A DNA stretch of 64,000 bases from an uncultured Paracoccaceae bacterium (GCA_947500005.1 CANMQJ010000006.1:1-64000), one strand, 5' to 3'; counted from the stretch's first letter, positions 8,971 to 17,795 are shown. Numbers and translations are program-made. The notes: a model not told the origin generated them from the sequence alone.

Positions 8971-9492
8971 TTACGGCGCGGCGCGCCTGACGAAGAGCGC
9001 CGCGAAGATGAGGCCGAACCCGTTGAAGAGCATTTCGATACCCATCAGGATTCCCAGAAGGCTGAGGGCAAGGCCCGCTCCGGCATTGGCCATGATGTAG
9101 GCCGCAAGCCCCAGCGACAGCAGGCCCGAGATCAGCGTCGGCCAGAAAAGCTGCGTGCCCCGCATCTGAAAGGCAAGGATGATCCGCGCGATGCCACCGG
9201 CAGCGAAGAGGATCATCACCACGGTGGCCAGCGTCAGCACGCCCTCGAGCGGGTGGGCAAGGAAAGACCAGCCCAGCAGCGCCATCACGATCCCCAGAAG
9301 GATCGAGAAGACCTTGCCCCATGCCCCTTCGACGGTGAACCCGCCGACGATCTGAATCCCGCCGCTGAGCAGCAGCAGAACCCCGGCAAGCGTCGTGATG
9401 GCGATGGAGGCCACCACCGGGGCGCCCAGGATCACGATCCCGAACACTACCGAGACGATCCCCAGAAGTAGCAGTTTCAGCCAGTCGCTCAT
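8971..9492 (-). CDS. HdeD family (DUF308) membrane protein
   Basis: This 173-aa protein is almost entirely hydrophobic, with about six membrane segments in three related pairs. Examples are LLLLGIVSVVFGIVILGAP, ITTLAGVLLLLSGGIQIVGG, ILLGIVMALLGWSFLAHP and LLSLGLAAYIMANAGAG, with the characteristic HPLEGVLTLA loop. This matches the HdeD/DUF308 family, associated with acid resistance in enterobacteria but of unknown role here. It sits between leuC (38 bp) and leuD (54 bp) on the same strand, an unusual insertion in a biosynthetic operon. Its start has AAAGGACAGGGACA upstream. Confidence 0.85.
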   Translation of the reverse strand: MSDWLKLLLLGIVSVVFGIVILGAPVVASIAITTLAGVLLLLSGGIQIVGGFTVEGAWGKVFSILLGIVMALLGWSFLAHPLEGVLTLATVVMILFAAGGIARIILAFQMRGTQLFWPTLISGLLSLGLAAYIMANAGAGLALSLLGILMGIEMLFNGFGLIFAALFVRRAAP

Positions 9493-9530
9493 TGTCCCTG
9501 TCCTTTTGAAAAACGGAGTTATGAGCGAAG

Positions 9531-10937
9531 CTACATCAATTCACGCACATCTGTCAGCTTTCCCGTGAGCGCCGCCGCCGCCGCCATGGCAGGGCTGAGC
9601 AGGTGTGTGCGCCCCCCCCGTCCCTGCCGGCCCTCGAAATTGCGGTTCGAGGTGGCCGCGCAGCGTTCGCCCGGCGCCAACTGGTCGGGATTCATGGCAA
9701 GGCACATCGAGCAGCCCGCAAGGCGCCATTCGAACCCGGCCTCCTTGAAAATGTCGGCAAGCCCCTCTTCCTCGGCCTGGGCGCGGACGAGGCCCGAACC
9801 GGGGACGACCATCGCCCGCATGCCGTCCTTGATCTTCTTGCCCTTCAGGATCTGGGCCGCCGCCCGCAGGTCCTCGATCCGGCCGTTCGTGCAAGAGCCG
9901 ATGAAGACAGTGTCGATCTCGATCTCCGAAAGCGGTGTTCCGGGCTTCAGCCCCATGTATTCCAGCGAGCGGCGGGCCGCCTCGACCTTGCCGCCCTTGA
10001 AGTCCTCGGGCGCCGGCACGGTCGCGGTGATCGGCAGAACGTCCTCGGGCGAGGTGCCCCAGGTCACGACGGGCGCGATGTCCTCGGCGCGCAGGGTGAT
10101 GACCTTGTCCCAATGCGCGTCATCATCGGAATAGAGCGTCTTCCACCAGTTCAATGCGGCTTCCCACTGGGCGCCCTTGGGCGCATGGGGTCGGCCCTTG
10201 ACGTATTCGAAGGTCGTTTCGTCCGGCGCGATCAGTCCCGCACGCGCGCCGCCCTCGATCGCCATGTTGCAGACGGTCATGCGACCTTCCATCGACAGCG
10301 AGCGGATCGCCTCGCCGCAATATTCGATGACATAGCCGGTACCGCCCGCGGTACCTGTCTCGCCGATGATGGCGAGCGTGATGTCCTTGGCCGTCACGCC
10401 GGGCTGCAACTTGCCGGTGATCTCGACCTTCATGTTCTTGGACTTCGACTGGATCAGCGTCTGGGTGGCCAGCACATGCTCGACCTCGGACGTGCCGATG
10501 CCATGCGCCAGTGCGCCGAAGGCACCGTGGGTCGCGGTGTGGCTGTCGCCGCAGACCACCGTCATGCCGGGCAGGGTCCAACCCTGTTCGGGGCCGACGA
10601 TATGCACGATCCCCTGGCGGACGTCCGAGACGGGATAGTAATGGATGCCGAATTCCTTGGCGTTGCTGTCCAGCGCGGCCACCTGGATGCGGCTGTCCTC
10701 GGGCATCTGGTCGGGGTTCTCGCGGCCCTCGGTGGTGGGCACGTTGTGATCCGGCACGGCGATTGTCTTGTCCGGCGCGTGTACGCGGCGGCCCGCCATG
10801 CGCAGACCTTCAAAAGCCTGCGGGCTCGTTACCTCGTGGACGAGGTGGCGGTCGATATAGAGAAGGCAGGTGCCGTCCTCGGCCTCATGGGCCACATGGG
10901 CATCCCAGATCTTGTCATAGAGCGTCTTGGGGGACAT
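9531..10937 (-). CDS. leuC: 3-isopropylmalate dehydratase large subunit
   Basis: LeuC carries the [4Fe-4S] cluster of isopropylmalate isomerase. The 468-aa protein begins [18 protein letters not shown] and contains [41 protein letters not shown] and [15 protein letters not shown], the Cys-bearing aconitase motifs that ligate the cluster. The C-terminal [21 protein letters not shown] block is also canonical. GGGAGAGG precedes the start at 10937. It is the first gene of the leuC-hdeD-leuD unit. The 277 bp between it and the divergent MscS gene contain no supportable gene. Confidence 0.97.
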   Translation of the reverse strand: MSPKTLYDKIWDAHVAHEAEDGTCLLYIDRHLVHEVTSPQAFEGLRMAGRRVHAPDKTIAVPDHNVPTTEGRENPDQMPEDSRIQVAALDSNAKEFGIHYYPVSDVRQGIVHIVGPEQGWTLPGMTVVCGDSHTATHGAFGALAHGIGTSEVEHVLATQTLIQSKSKNMKVEITGKLQPGVTAKDITLAIIGETGTAGGTGYVIEYCGEAIRSLSMEGRMTVCNMAIEGGARAGLIAPDETTFEYVKGRPHAPKGAQWEAALNWWKTLYSDDDAHWDKVITLRAEDIAPVVTWGTSPEDVLPITATVPAPEDFKGGKVEAARRSLEYMGLKPGTPLSEIEIDTVFIGSCTNGRIEDLRAAAQILKGKKIKDGMRAMVVPGSGLVRAQAEEEGLADIFKEAGFEWRLAGCSMCLAMNPDQLAPGERCAATSNRNFEGRQGRGGRTHLLSPAMAAAAALTGKLTDVRELM

Positions 10938-11214
10938 CGGTCCTCTCCCGTATTCTGGATGGAAAAAGCTGGCGTCAGGGCTTGGCGCCGCTCATAGGCG
11001 GGCCAGCACCGTGCGGGCAGCCCCGAAGAAGCGCTCGCGCAGGCGCGCGCGGTCTTGCAGAGAAATCGTCGAGGCGTGAACGGGTACCATGGCGCCTCAA
11101 TTACTCCGGTGGGAGCCGTCATTCAAGCGTTCTGGCGCATCTCTGGCTGCCCGGGTCCCGCATGAACTTGCCCCGGGCGAAAAACCTGCCACGTTGAGGG
11201 GCAGGAGGGACGCG

Positions 11215-12573
11215 ATGGAAGGCCAGGATATCGGTGCAACGCTGACTGCCTTGCTGGCCGAGGCGCTGGACAAGGCGGCGCAGATCGGTGCGATGGTGAC
11301 GACGCCCGGCTGGCGGCAATACCAGATCCTGATCCTTCTGGCTTTCGTCACATTTGCCTACGTGCTGAAGCTTCTCGCATCCGGTCCTCTTGAACGTTGG
11401 ATCCGGGGCCGTGAGGGCTGGCAGAAATGGCAATTGCGCCTGCTGGTGCAATTACGCCGTCGTCTGCCGTTGCTCTTCTTCGTGCTACTCTCGTGGCCGC
11501 TATACTGGGTGATGCAGGAGGTCACCTGGCCCTCGCGCAGCTATCTCATCGGCATTGCCGCGACATTGGCCACGGCCTGGCTGGCGGTCGGGTTTCTGGC
11601 CCGGCTTGTGCCCAACCCGTCCTTGAGGCGGGTTCTGTCCTGGACTCTGCTGACCTATGCGACGCTGCTCGCGCTGAACCTGGTGGAACCGGTGGCAGCC
11701 TTTCTCGATGATGTCGCCATAAACATCGGCAACTTCCATCTCTCGATCCTGACCATCCTGAAGGCGCTTGTGCTGATCGCCGTGATGCTGACCGTCGCCC
11801 GGCTGGGCACGCGGGCGGCCTCGGCCGGTCTCAGCCGGAACGAGGACATTTCGCCCTCCATGCAGGTGTTGGCGATCAAGGCGATCCAGGTCCTGTTCTA
11901 CGGAATCGTCGTGCTGGTCGGCATCCGCGCGCTGGGATTCGACCTGACGGGTCTGGCGCTTGTCTCCGGCGCGGTCGGGGTGGGTATCGGGTTCGGCCTG
12001 CAAAAGGTGGTCTCGAACCTCGTGTCCGGCATCATCATCCTGCTCGACCGATCCATCAAGCCGGGCGACGTGATCAGCCTCGGCGAGACCTTCGGCTGGA
12101 TCAATTCGCTGGGCGCGCGCTATGTCTCGGTCGTCACGCGGGACGGCAAGGAATACCTGATCCCGAACGAGGACCTGATCACCAGCCAGGTGGTCAACTG
12201 GACCCATTCGAACGAGTTCGTGCGGCTGGATATCTATTTCGGCACATCCTACCACGACGATCCGCACAAGGTGCGCAAACTGGCGATCGAGGCCGCAAAG
12301 GGCGTGACGCGCGTTCTGGCGCAACCCAACGCGCCGGTCTGTCATATCGTGGGGTTCGGTGACAGCAGCGTGGACTATATCCTGCGCTTCTGGATCAGCG
12401 ATCCCACGGCGGGCCTGACCAACATTCGCGGCAATGTCTACCTGGCGCTGTGGGACGCGTTTCGTGCCAACGGCGTCTCGATCCCCTTCCCGCAGCGCGA
12501 AGTGCGGTTGCTGGACGACAAGGGTGAGGGAACCGGGTCGCAGGGAGAGCGTTTGCCTCTTGGCGGAGATTGA
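11215..12573 (+). CDS. MscS-family mechanosensitive ion channel
   Basis: This 452-aa protein has five or six hydrophobic helices in the first ~260 residues. These are followed by the pore-lining Gly/Ala-rich helix VSGAVGVGIGFGLQKVVSNLVSG and the cytosolic beta domain: SIKPGDVISLGETFGWINSL, then VTRDGKEYLIPNEDLITSQVVNW. This is the MscS signature order, and the extended N-terminus resembles the larger MscS-superfamily members (YbdG/YnaI type). It likely opens on hypo-osmotic shock. The ATG at 11215 has GGAGGGA upstream. It precedes rsfS by about 100 bp on the same strand. Confidence 0.92.
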   Translation: MEGQDIGATLTALLAEALDKAAQIGAMVTTPGWRQYQILILLAFVTFAYVLKLLASGPLERWIRGREGWQKWQLRLLVQLRRRLPLLFFVLLSWPLYWVMQEVTWPSRSYLIGIAATLATAWLAVGFLARLVPNPSLRRVLSWTLLTYATLLALNLVEPVAAFLDDVAINIGNFHLSILTILKALVLIAVMLTVARLGTRAASAGLSRNEDISPSMQVLAIKAIQVLFYGIVVLVGIRALGFDLTGLALVSGAVGVGIGFGLQKVVSNLVSGIIILLDRSIKPGDVISLGETFGWINSLGARYVSVVTRDGKEYLIPNEDLITSQVVNWTHSNEFVRLDIYFGTSYHDDPHKVRKLAIEAAKGVTRVLAQPNAPVCHIVGFGDSSVDYILRFWISDPTAGLTNIRGNVYLALWDAFRANGVSIPFPQREVRLLDDKGEGTGSQGERLPLGGD

Positions 12574-12648
12574 ATTTCGCCCGTCCAGTTGCTATTTTCG
12601 CTTCAGCCCCAGCGCCGGGGGATTGGCGGCGCGCAGCAAAGGAGGACG

Positions 12649-12705
12649 ATGTCCTGTCTTTTCAGACCGAGGCGGCCATGTCCGCCCAGACCGGGGCCGC
12701 TGTGA
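12649..12705 (+). CDS. Possible 18-codon leader ORF before rsfS
   Basis: AAAGGAGG at 12638-12645 is the strongest Shine-Dalgarno in the gap. The first ATG after it (12649) opens an 18-codon frame that ends TGA at 12703-12705, where TGATG overlaps an in-frame Met codon of rsfS. That arrangement would allow translational coupling. The spacing of 3 nt is short. The same Shine-Dalgarno could instead serve a CTG codon at 12654 in the rsfS frame. I cannot decide from sequence alone. Confidence 0.25.
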   Translation: MSCLFRPRRPCPPRPGPL

Positions 12706-13067
12706 TGGCCCATACCCCGCTTTCCAGCGAGGCGCTGCTTGAGCGTATCCTTTCCTCCCTCACCGATGACAAGGCCGAAGACGTCGTGCAGATCGACCTG
12801 CGCGGAAAGTCCTCGATCGGCGATTACATGGTGATCGCATCGGGCCGGTCGACGCGGCAGGTTTCGGCCATGGCCGAGAAGCTTATGGAGCGGATCAAGC
12901 AGGAATTCGGCATGACCGCGAAGGTCGAGGGCAAGGATGCCGGCGATTGGGTGGTGATCGATACGGGTGACGTGATCGTCCATATCTTCCGCCCCGAAGT
13001 GCGCGAATTCTACCAGCTGGAAAAGATGTGGTTGCCGCAGGCGGCAGCCGGCGCCTCGGCTCGCTGA
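12678..13067 (+). CDS. rsfS: Ribosome silencing factor RsfS
   Basis: RsfS (Iojap/YbeB family) binds uL14 and blocks subunit joining when nutrients are scarce. The core from LLERILSSLTDDKAEDVVQI through RGKSSIGDYMVIASGRSTRQ, VEGKDAGDWVVIDTGDVIVH and FRPEVREFYQLEKMW is canonical. The start is uncertain. The ATG at 12678 has GAGG five bases upstream, while Met 12705 is overlapped by a possible leader ORF, and a CTG at 12654 would best suit the strong AAAGGAGG. It is followed after 15 bp by rlmH, the pairing seen in many bacteria. Confidence 0.93.
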   Translation: MSAQTGAAVMAHTPLSSEALLERILSSLTDDKAEDVVQIDLRGKSSIGDYMVIASGRSTRQVSAMAEKLMERIKQEFGMTAKVEGKDAGDWVVIDTGDVIVHIFRPEVREFYQLEKMWLPQAAAGASAR

Positions 13068-13082
13068 GGCGCCGCTTTTCCG

Positions 13083-13553
13083 ATGCGCGTGACGATCTGC
13101 GCGGTCGGCCGGTTGCGGGCCGGGCCGAAAAAAACCCTTTTGGATGATTACTTTACGAGGTTCGACCGGACCGGGCGCGCGCTGGGTCTGGGCCCTGTAC
13201 AGGTGATTGAGGTCGAGGATCGCAAGGGCGGAGGAATGGGGGCGGAGGCCGATCTTTTGCGCAAGGCCCTGCCAAAGGGCGCGGTGACCTGCACGCTGGA
13301 CGAGCGCGGCAAGCTGCTGTCCTCGCCGGATTTCGCTGAAAAACTAGGGGCTTGGCGGGATGCTGGGCGGCAGGACCTGGCGCTGGTGATCGGCGGGGCG
13401 GACGGGATCGACCCGGGCTTGCGGGCCGAGGCCGATTTCTCCCTCTCCTTCGGCAAGATGGTCTGGCCTCATATGCTGGTGCGGGTGATGCTGGCCGAAC
13501 AGCTTTATCGCGCAGCGACCATTCTGGCTGGCGGTCCATATCATCGCAACTAG
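13083..13553 (+). CDS. rlmH: 23S rRNA (pseudouridine-1915-N3)-methyltransferase
   Basis: RlmH methylates pseudouridine 1915 in helix 69 of 23S rRNA, acting on the 70S ribosome. The 156-aa SPOUT-fold protein shows MRVTICAVGRLRAGP at the start and LDERGKLLSSPDFAEKL, and ends with the SAM-binding knot: LVIGGADGIDPGL, LSFGKMVWPHMLVRVMLAEQ and LYRAATILAGGPYHR. Length and order match the family exactly. It lies directly downstream of rsfS and probably shares its transcript, so two ribosome-acting factors are co-expressed. Confidence 0.96.
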   Translation: MRVTICAVGRLRAGPKKTLLDDYFTRFDRTGRALGLGPVQVIEVEDRKGGGMGAEADLLRKALPKGAVTCTLDERGKLLSSPDFAEKLGAWRDAGRQDLALVIGGADGIDPGLRAEADFSLSFGKMVWPHMLVRVMLAEQLYRAATILAGGPYHRN

Positions 13554-13568
13554 GCGGTACCTCGCGCT

Positions 13569-13616
13569 TTGACCGTTTTGTACATCGCCCACGGGGGCAG
13601 TTGACCGTTTTGTACA
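13569..13616. repeat. 16-bp direct repeat, 32-bp period, upstream of glcD
   Basis: TTGACCGTTTTGTACA occurs twice without mismatch, at 13569-13584 and 13601-13616. The start-to-start distance of 32 bp is three helical turns, so both copies lie on the same face of the helix. Each also contains a TTGAC element. The pair lies in the 170-bp gap between rlmH and glcD. It fits a pair of protein-binding sites or duplicated promoter elements (inference). Confidence 0.7.
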
Positions 13617-13676
13617 AGAGGTCGTGCGCTGCTCTGCGGTCATGTGGCGGTGACACGGAGCTTGCCCGAAGGTCAA

Positions 13677-13699
13677 ATTGGTAATATGATTTTACCAAT
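13677..13699. promoter_or_regulatory. Perfect inverted repeat, candidate glc operator
   Basis: ATTGGTAA (13677-13684) and TTACCAAT (13692-13699) form a perfect 8-nt inverted repeat around a 7-nt AT-rich spacer, 24 bp before the glcD ATG. TGGT/ACCA half-sites are typical of FadR-subfamily GntR regulators such as PdhR and GlcC. The separation here is larger than their usual TGGTnnnACCA. No regulator gene is adjacent. Confidence 0.55.
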
Positions 13700-13723
13700 G
13701 CTGCCGGAGCCGGAGGTGCCGAA

Positions 13724-15172
13724 ATGGAGATGCCGAAACCCGATCCCGGGATCCTTGCGCGCAAGCCGCGCCTGGTGAGTCGGCTGCGCGCGGCGCTGCC
13801 GGAGGATGCGGTGATCCACGAGGAGGCCGAGACGCGCGCCTATGAATGCGACGCGCTGACCGCCTACAAGTGCCCGCCCTTGGTGGTGGTATTGCCCTCC
13901 TCGACCGAGGAAGTCTCGGAGGTGCTGCGCATCTGCCACCAAGAGGGCGTGCCGGTCGTGCCGCGCGGTGCGGGCACCTCGCTGGCGGGTGGGGCGCTGC
14001 CCACGGCCGATTCGGTGATCCTGGGCGTGGCGCGGATGAACGAGGTGCTGGAAACCGATTACGCCAACCGCTTCATCCGGGTGCAGACGGGACGCACCAA
14101 CCTGAGCGTCACGGGCGCGGTCGAGGAAGAGGATTTCTTTTACGCGCCGGACCCGTCGAGCCAGCTGGCCTGTGCCATCGCGGGCAATATCGCGATGAAC
14201 TCGGGCGGGGCGCATTGCCTGAAATACGGGGTGACGACCAACAACCTGCTGGGCGTCACCATGGTCCTGATGGACGGAACCGTGGTCGAGATCGGCGGCG
14301 CGCATCTGGATGCGGGCGGGCTGGACCTGCTGGGGCTGATCTGCGGCTCGGAGGGTCAGCTGGGCGTGGTCACGGAGGCCACGCTGCGCATCCTGCGCAA
14401 GCCCGAGGGCGCGCGACCGGTGCTGATCGCCTTCGATTCCAACGAGGTGGCCGGGCAATGCGTGTCGGACATCATCAAGGCCGGTGTGCTGCCGGTGGCG
14501 ATCGAGTTCATGGACCGGCTCTGCATCGAGGCCTGCGAGAATTTCGCCCATGCCGGCTATCCGCTGAGCGAGGCGCTGCTGATCGTGGAGGTCGAAGGCT
14601 CGGAGGCGGAGATCGATTACCAGCTGGGCAAGATTGTCGAGATCGCGCGGCGGCACGATCCGGTCGAGCTGCGCGAGAGCCAGTCGGCGGAGGAAAGCGC
14701 GCGGATCTGGCTGGGCCGCAAGTCGGCCTTTGGCGCGATGGGGCAGATCAACGATTACATGTGCCTCGACGGCACGATCCCGGTTTCCTCGCTGCCCGAG
14801 GTGCTGCGGCGCATCGGGGAGCTGAGCGAGGAATACGGCCTGGGCGTGGGCAACGTGTTCCATGCGGGCGACGGCAACATGCACCCGCTTATCCTGTTCG
14901 ATGCGAACACGCCCGGCGACCTGGAGAAATGCGAGGCGATGGGCGCGGAGATCCTGAAGCTCTGCGTCGATGCGGGCGGCTGCCTGACCGGCGAGCATGG
15001 CGTTGGGATCGAGAAGCGCGACCTGATGAGCCATCAATACGGGCCGGACGACCTGGAGGCGCAGATGGCGGTGAAGGACGTGTTCGATCCCGGCTGGCTG
15101 CTGAACCCGGCCAAGGTGTTTCCGCTGGGTGTTTCCGAGTCCCGGCGGGGCGCGCGGATGGCGGCGGAGTGA
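13724..15172 (+). CDS. glcD: Glycolate oxidase subunit GlcD (FAD-linked)
   Basis: GlcD is the flavin subunit of the membrane-associated GlcDEF glycolate dehydrogenase, which makes glyoxylate from glycolate. The 482-aa protein has the PCMH-type FAD domain: VVVLPSSTEEVSEVLRICH, VPRGAGTSLAGGALPT, CAIAGNIAMNSGGAHCLKYG and GLICGSEGQLGVVTEATLRI. The C-terminal half carries GLGVGNVFHAGDGNMHPLIL and CLTGEHGVGIEKRD, typical of the FAD-oxidase C domain. GGAGG lies 7 nt before the ATG. It leads the glcDEF operon. Glycolate is a major phytoplankton exudate, which fits a marine lifestyle. Confidence 0.95.
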   Translation: MEMPKPDPGILARKPRLVSRLRAALPEDAVIHEEAETRAYECDALTAYKCPPLVVVLPSSTEEVSEVLRICHQEGVPVVPRGAGTSLAGGALPTADSVILGVARMNEVLETDYANRFIRVQTGRTNLSVTGAVEEEDFFYAPDPSSQLACAIAGNIAMNSGGAHCLKYGVTTNNLLGVTMVLMDGTVVEIGGAHLDAGGLDLLGLICGSEGQLGVVTEATLRILRKPEGARPVLIAFDSNEVAGQCVSDIIKAGVLPVAIEFMDRLCIEACENFAHAGYPLSEALLIVEVEGSEAEIDYQLGKIVEIARRHDPVELRESQSAEESARIWLGRKSAFGAMGQINDYMCLDGTIPVSSLPEVLRRIGELSEEYGLGVGNVFHAGDGNMHPLILFDANTPGDLEKCEAMGAEILKLCVDAGGCLTGEHGVGIEKRDLMSHQYGPDDLEAQMAVKDVFDPGWLLNPAKVFPLGVSESRRGARMAAE

Positions 15173-15235
15173 GGGGGCTTTGCCCCCTCGGCCCTGGCGG
15201 GCCTCACCCCCGAGTATTTTGAAAGAGATGAAGAG
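15173..15235 (+). repeat. Rhodobacteraceae-type intergenic motif
   Basis: The glcD-glcE gap reads gggggctttgccccc, a small hairpin, then a C-rich stretch ending cccccgagtattttgaaa and gagatgaag. Similar hairpin-plus-GAGTATTT-GAAAGATGAAG segments are widespread between genes in Rhodobacteraceae (from memory). The last part also supplies the purine-rich ribosome-binding region of glcE. Confidence 0.5.
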
Positions 15236-16321
15236 ATGAGACCTGAGAGCGAGGAGGAACTGGTCGGGATCGTGGCCGGGCTGGAGGCCTCGGTGCGCGT
15301 TCTGGGCGGCGGCACGCGCGGCGTGCCGGGGCCGGAGCGGGTACTGGAGACCGGCGGGTTGTCGGGCATCACCCTCTACGAGCCGGGGGCGCTGACGCTG
15401 GTGGCGCGGGCGGGCACGCCCCTGTCGGAAATCGAGGCGGCGTTGGAGGCCGAGGGGCAGCGGCTGGCCTTTGAGCCGATGGATCATCGCGGGTTGATGG
15501 GCACCAACGGGGCGCCGACCATCGGCGGGGTGGTGGCGGCCAATATCTCGGGTCCGCGGCGGATCGCCGTGGGGTCGTGCCGCGATTTCCTGCTGGGCGT
15601 GCGCCTTGTCGATGGTACGGGCCGGGTGATCCGCAATGGCGGGCGGGTGATGAAGAACGTCACCGGCTATGACCTGGTGAAGCTTATGGCGGGGTCCTGG
15701 GGGACGCTGGGCGTGCTGACCGAAGTGGCGCTGAAGGTGTTGCCGGCGCCCGAGGCGCGGGCGACGGTCGTTGTCGAGGGCTTGGAGACCGGCCGCGCGG
15801 TCGAGGCGATGTCGGCGGCGCTGGGCTCTCCCTTCGAGGTGACGGGGGCGGCGCATCTGCCGGGCGAGGGGCGGACGCTGGTGCGGGTCGAGGGGTTCGG
15901 CGCCTCGGTCGAGTATCGAGTGGCGCGGCTGCAGGAGGTGCTGGCGGGTCATGGCGCGGTGTCGGTCGAGGAGGGTGACGCGATCTGGTCGGCGGTGCGC
16001 GACGTGGCACCGTTTCACGGGCGGGTCGGCGATGTGTGGCGCGTGTCGGTGAAGCCCTCGGACGCGGCGGGGCTGGTCGCGCGGATGGAGGCCGAGTCGC
16101 TGGTTCTGGACTGGGGCGGTGGGTTGATCTGGGCCCTGGTGGGCGAGGGCGTGGACCTGCGCGCGCGGCTGGGCGATTTCGCGGGCCATGCGACGCGGGT
16201 GCGCGGCGGGCCGGGTGTGGCGCGGTTCCAGCCGGAGGCGGCGCCGCTGGCGGCGATCTCGGCCGGGTTGCGGGCGCGGTTCGATCCGCGGGGCGTGTTC
16301 AATCCGGGGCTGATGGGGTAG
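15236..16321 (+). CDS. glcE: Glycolate oxidase subunit GlcE (FAD-binding)
   Basis: GlcE is the second flavin-domain subunit of glycolate oxidase. The 361-aa protein keeps only the N-terminal FAD-binding module: VLGGGTRGVPGP, GIGTLYEP-like GITLYEPGALTLVARAGTPL, DHRGLMGTNGAPTIGGVVAAN and RNGGRVMKNVTGYDLVKLM, followed by GSWGTLGVLTEVALKVLP. It is shorter than GlcD, as expected for the family. The codons are extremely GC-rich. Its stop is 3 bp before the glcF start, so translation is probably coupled. Confidence 0.93.
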   Translation: MRPESEEELVGIVAGLEASVRVLGGGTRGVPGPERVLETGGLSGITLYEPGALTLVARAGTPLSEIEAALEAEGQRLAFEPMDHRGLMGTNGAPTIGGVVAANISGPRRIAVGSCRDFLLGVRLVDGTGRVIRNGGRVMKNVTGYDLVKLMAGSWGTLGVLTEVALKVLPAPEARATVVVEGLETGRAVEAMSAALGSPFEVTGAAHLPGEGRTLVRVEGFGASVEYRVARLQEVLAGHGAVSVEEGDAIWSAVRDVAPFHGRVGDVWRVSVKPSDAAGLVARMEAESLVLDWGGGLIWALVGEGVDLRARLGDFAGHATRVRGGPGVARFQPEAAPLAAISAGLRARFDPRGVFNPGLMG

Positions 16322-16324
16322 GTC

Positions 16325-17731
16325 ATGCAGACGAATTTCACCGAAACGCAGCTTGCCGATCCCGGTACGGCGCGGGCCAACGAGATCCTGCGGGCCTGCG
16401 TGCATTGCGGGTTCTGCACGGCGACCTGCCCGACCTACCAGGTGCTGGGGGACGAGCTGGACAGCCCGCGGGGGCGGATCTACCTGATCAAGGACATGCT
16501 GGAGAACGAGCGGGTGCCGGATGCGAAGACGGTCAAGCATATCGACCGCTGCCTGTCCTGCCTGGCCTGCATGACGACCTGTCCCTCGGGCGTGCATTAC
16601 ATGCACCTGGTGGATCATGCGCGGGAGTATATCGAGGCGCATTACGACCGGCCGTGGAGCGACCGGGCCCTGCGCTGGATGCTGGCGCGGATCCTGCCCT
16701 ATCCGACGCGGTTCCGGCTGGCGCTGTTGGGAGCCAAGATCGGGCGGCCGTTCCGGGGGCTGATGCCGGATGCGCGGCTGCGGGCAATGCTGGAGATGGC
16801 GCCGAAGGTGATCCCGCCGGTGAGCCGCAACGACGATCCGCAGAGCTTTCCCGCGCGGGGCGCGCGGCGCAAGCGCGTGGCACTGATGACGGGATGCGCG
16901 CAGCGGGCACTGAACACCGATATCAACGATGCCACGATCCGGTTGCTGACGCGGCTGGGCTGCGAGGTGGTAGTGGCCGAGGGGGCGGGCTGCTGCGGGG
17001 CGCTGACGCATCACATGGGCAAGACGCGCGAGAGCCATGCCACGGCGGCGAAGAACATCCGGGCCTGGGCGCGGGAGATGGATGGCGACGGGCTGGACGC
17101 GATCGTCATCAACACCTCGGGCTGCGGGACCACGGTGAAGGATTACGGGCACATGTTCCGGAACGAGGCGCTGGCGGAGGATGCGGCGCGGGTGTCCGGG
17201 CTGGCGATGGATGTGAGCGAATTGCTCGTGCAGTTGATGGGGACGGGCGGGGCGCGGACCGGCAACGAGGCGAAGGACGGCGTGGCCGGAATCGATGCCG
17301 CGCCGGGCAAGGGGGTCTTTGCGCCGCCCGCGGAGGTGGGGGATGGCCTGCGCGTGGCCTATCACGCGGCCTGTTCTCTGCAGCACGGGCAGAAGATCAA
17401 GACCTATCCCAAGGACCTGCTGAAAGAGGCGGGATTCGAGGTGGTGGAGCCCGCCGACAGCCATCTGTGCTGTGGCAGTGCGGGGACATATAACCTGATG
17501 CAGCCGGAGATCTCGGCCAAGCTGAAGGCGCGCAAGGTGCGGACGCTGGAGGCCAAGGCGCCCGACGTGATCGCGGCGGGCAATATCGGCTGCATGATGC
17601 AGATCGGCGGCGGGACCGGGGTGCCGGTGGTGCATACCGTCGAACTGCTTGACTGGGCGACGGGCGGGCCGAAACCGCCCGCGATGACGCGCGGCGGCGG
17701 AACCCCGCCGGAGGTCCCAATCCTGCGCTGA
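16325..17731 (+). CDS. glcF: Glycolate oxidase iron-sulfur subunit GlcF
   Basis: GlcF transfers electrons from the flavin subunits of glycolate oxidase toward the quinone pool. The 468-aa protein has two [4Fe-4S] ferredoxin motifs, CVHCGFCTATCP (about residues 27-38) and CLSCLACMTTCP (about 77-88). It also has two CCG domains seen in heterodisulfide-reductase-like proteins: GAGCCGALTHHMG, NTSGCGTTVKDYG, AACSLQHGQ and HLCCGSAGTYN. A low-complexity insert (about 300-340, ending EVGDG) lies between the CCG domains. It is the last gene of the operon. Confidence 0.95.
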   Translation: MQTNFTETQLADPGTARANEILRACVHCGFCTATCPTYQVLGDELDSPRGRIYLIKDMLENERVPDAKTVKHIDRCLSCLACMTTCPSGVHYMHLVDHAREYIEAHYDRPWSDRALRWMLARILPYPTRFRLALLGAKIGRPFRGLMPDARLRAMLEMAPKVIPPVSRNDDPQSFPARGARRKRVALMTGCAQRALNTDINDATIRLLTRLGCEVVVAEGAGCCGALTHHMGKTRESHATAAKNIRAWAREMDGDGLDAIVINTSGCGTTVKDYGHMFRNEALAEDAARVSGLAMDVSELLVQLMGTGGARTGNEAKDGVAGIDAAPGKGVFAPPAEVGDGLRVAYHAACSLQHGQKIKTYPKDLLKEAGFEVVEPADSHLCCGSAGTYNLMQPEISAKLKARKVRTLEAKAPDVIAAGNIGCMMQIGGGTGVPVVHTVELLDWATGGPKPPAMTRGGGTPPEVPILR

Positions 17732-17795
17732 ATGCGCCCAAGTTTCGCCTTACCCGCCCGATAGCTCTGGCCGGAACACCAGAACGGAGGGGCGT

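Noticed and set aside
13673..17635. A 1320-codon open frame on the minus strand across glcDEF
   Set aside because: Its sequence is low-complexity Arg/His/Pro/Gln-rich, as expected antisense to very GC-rich coding DNA. The plus-strand glcD, glcE and glcF have clear domain motifs and start sites.
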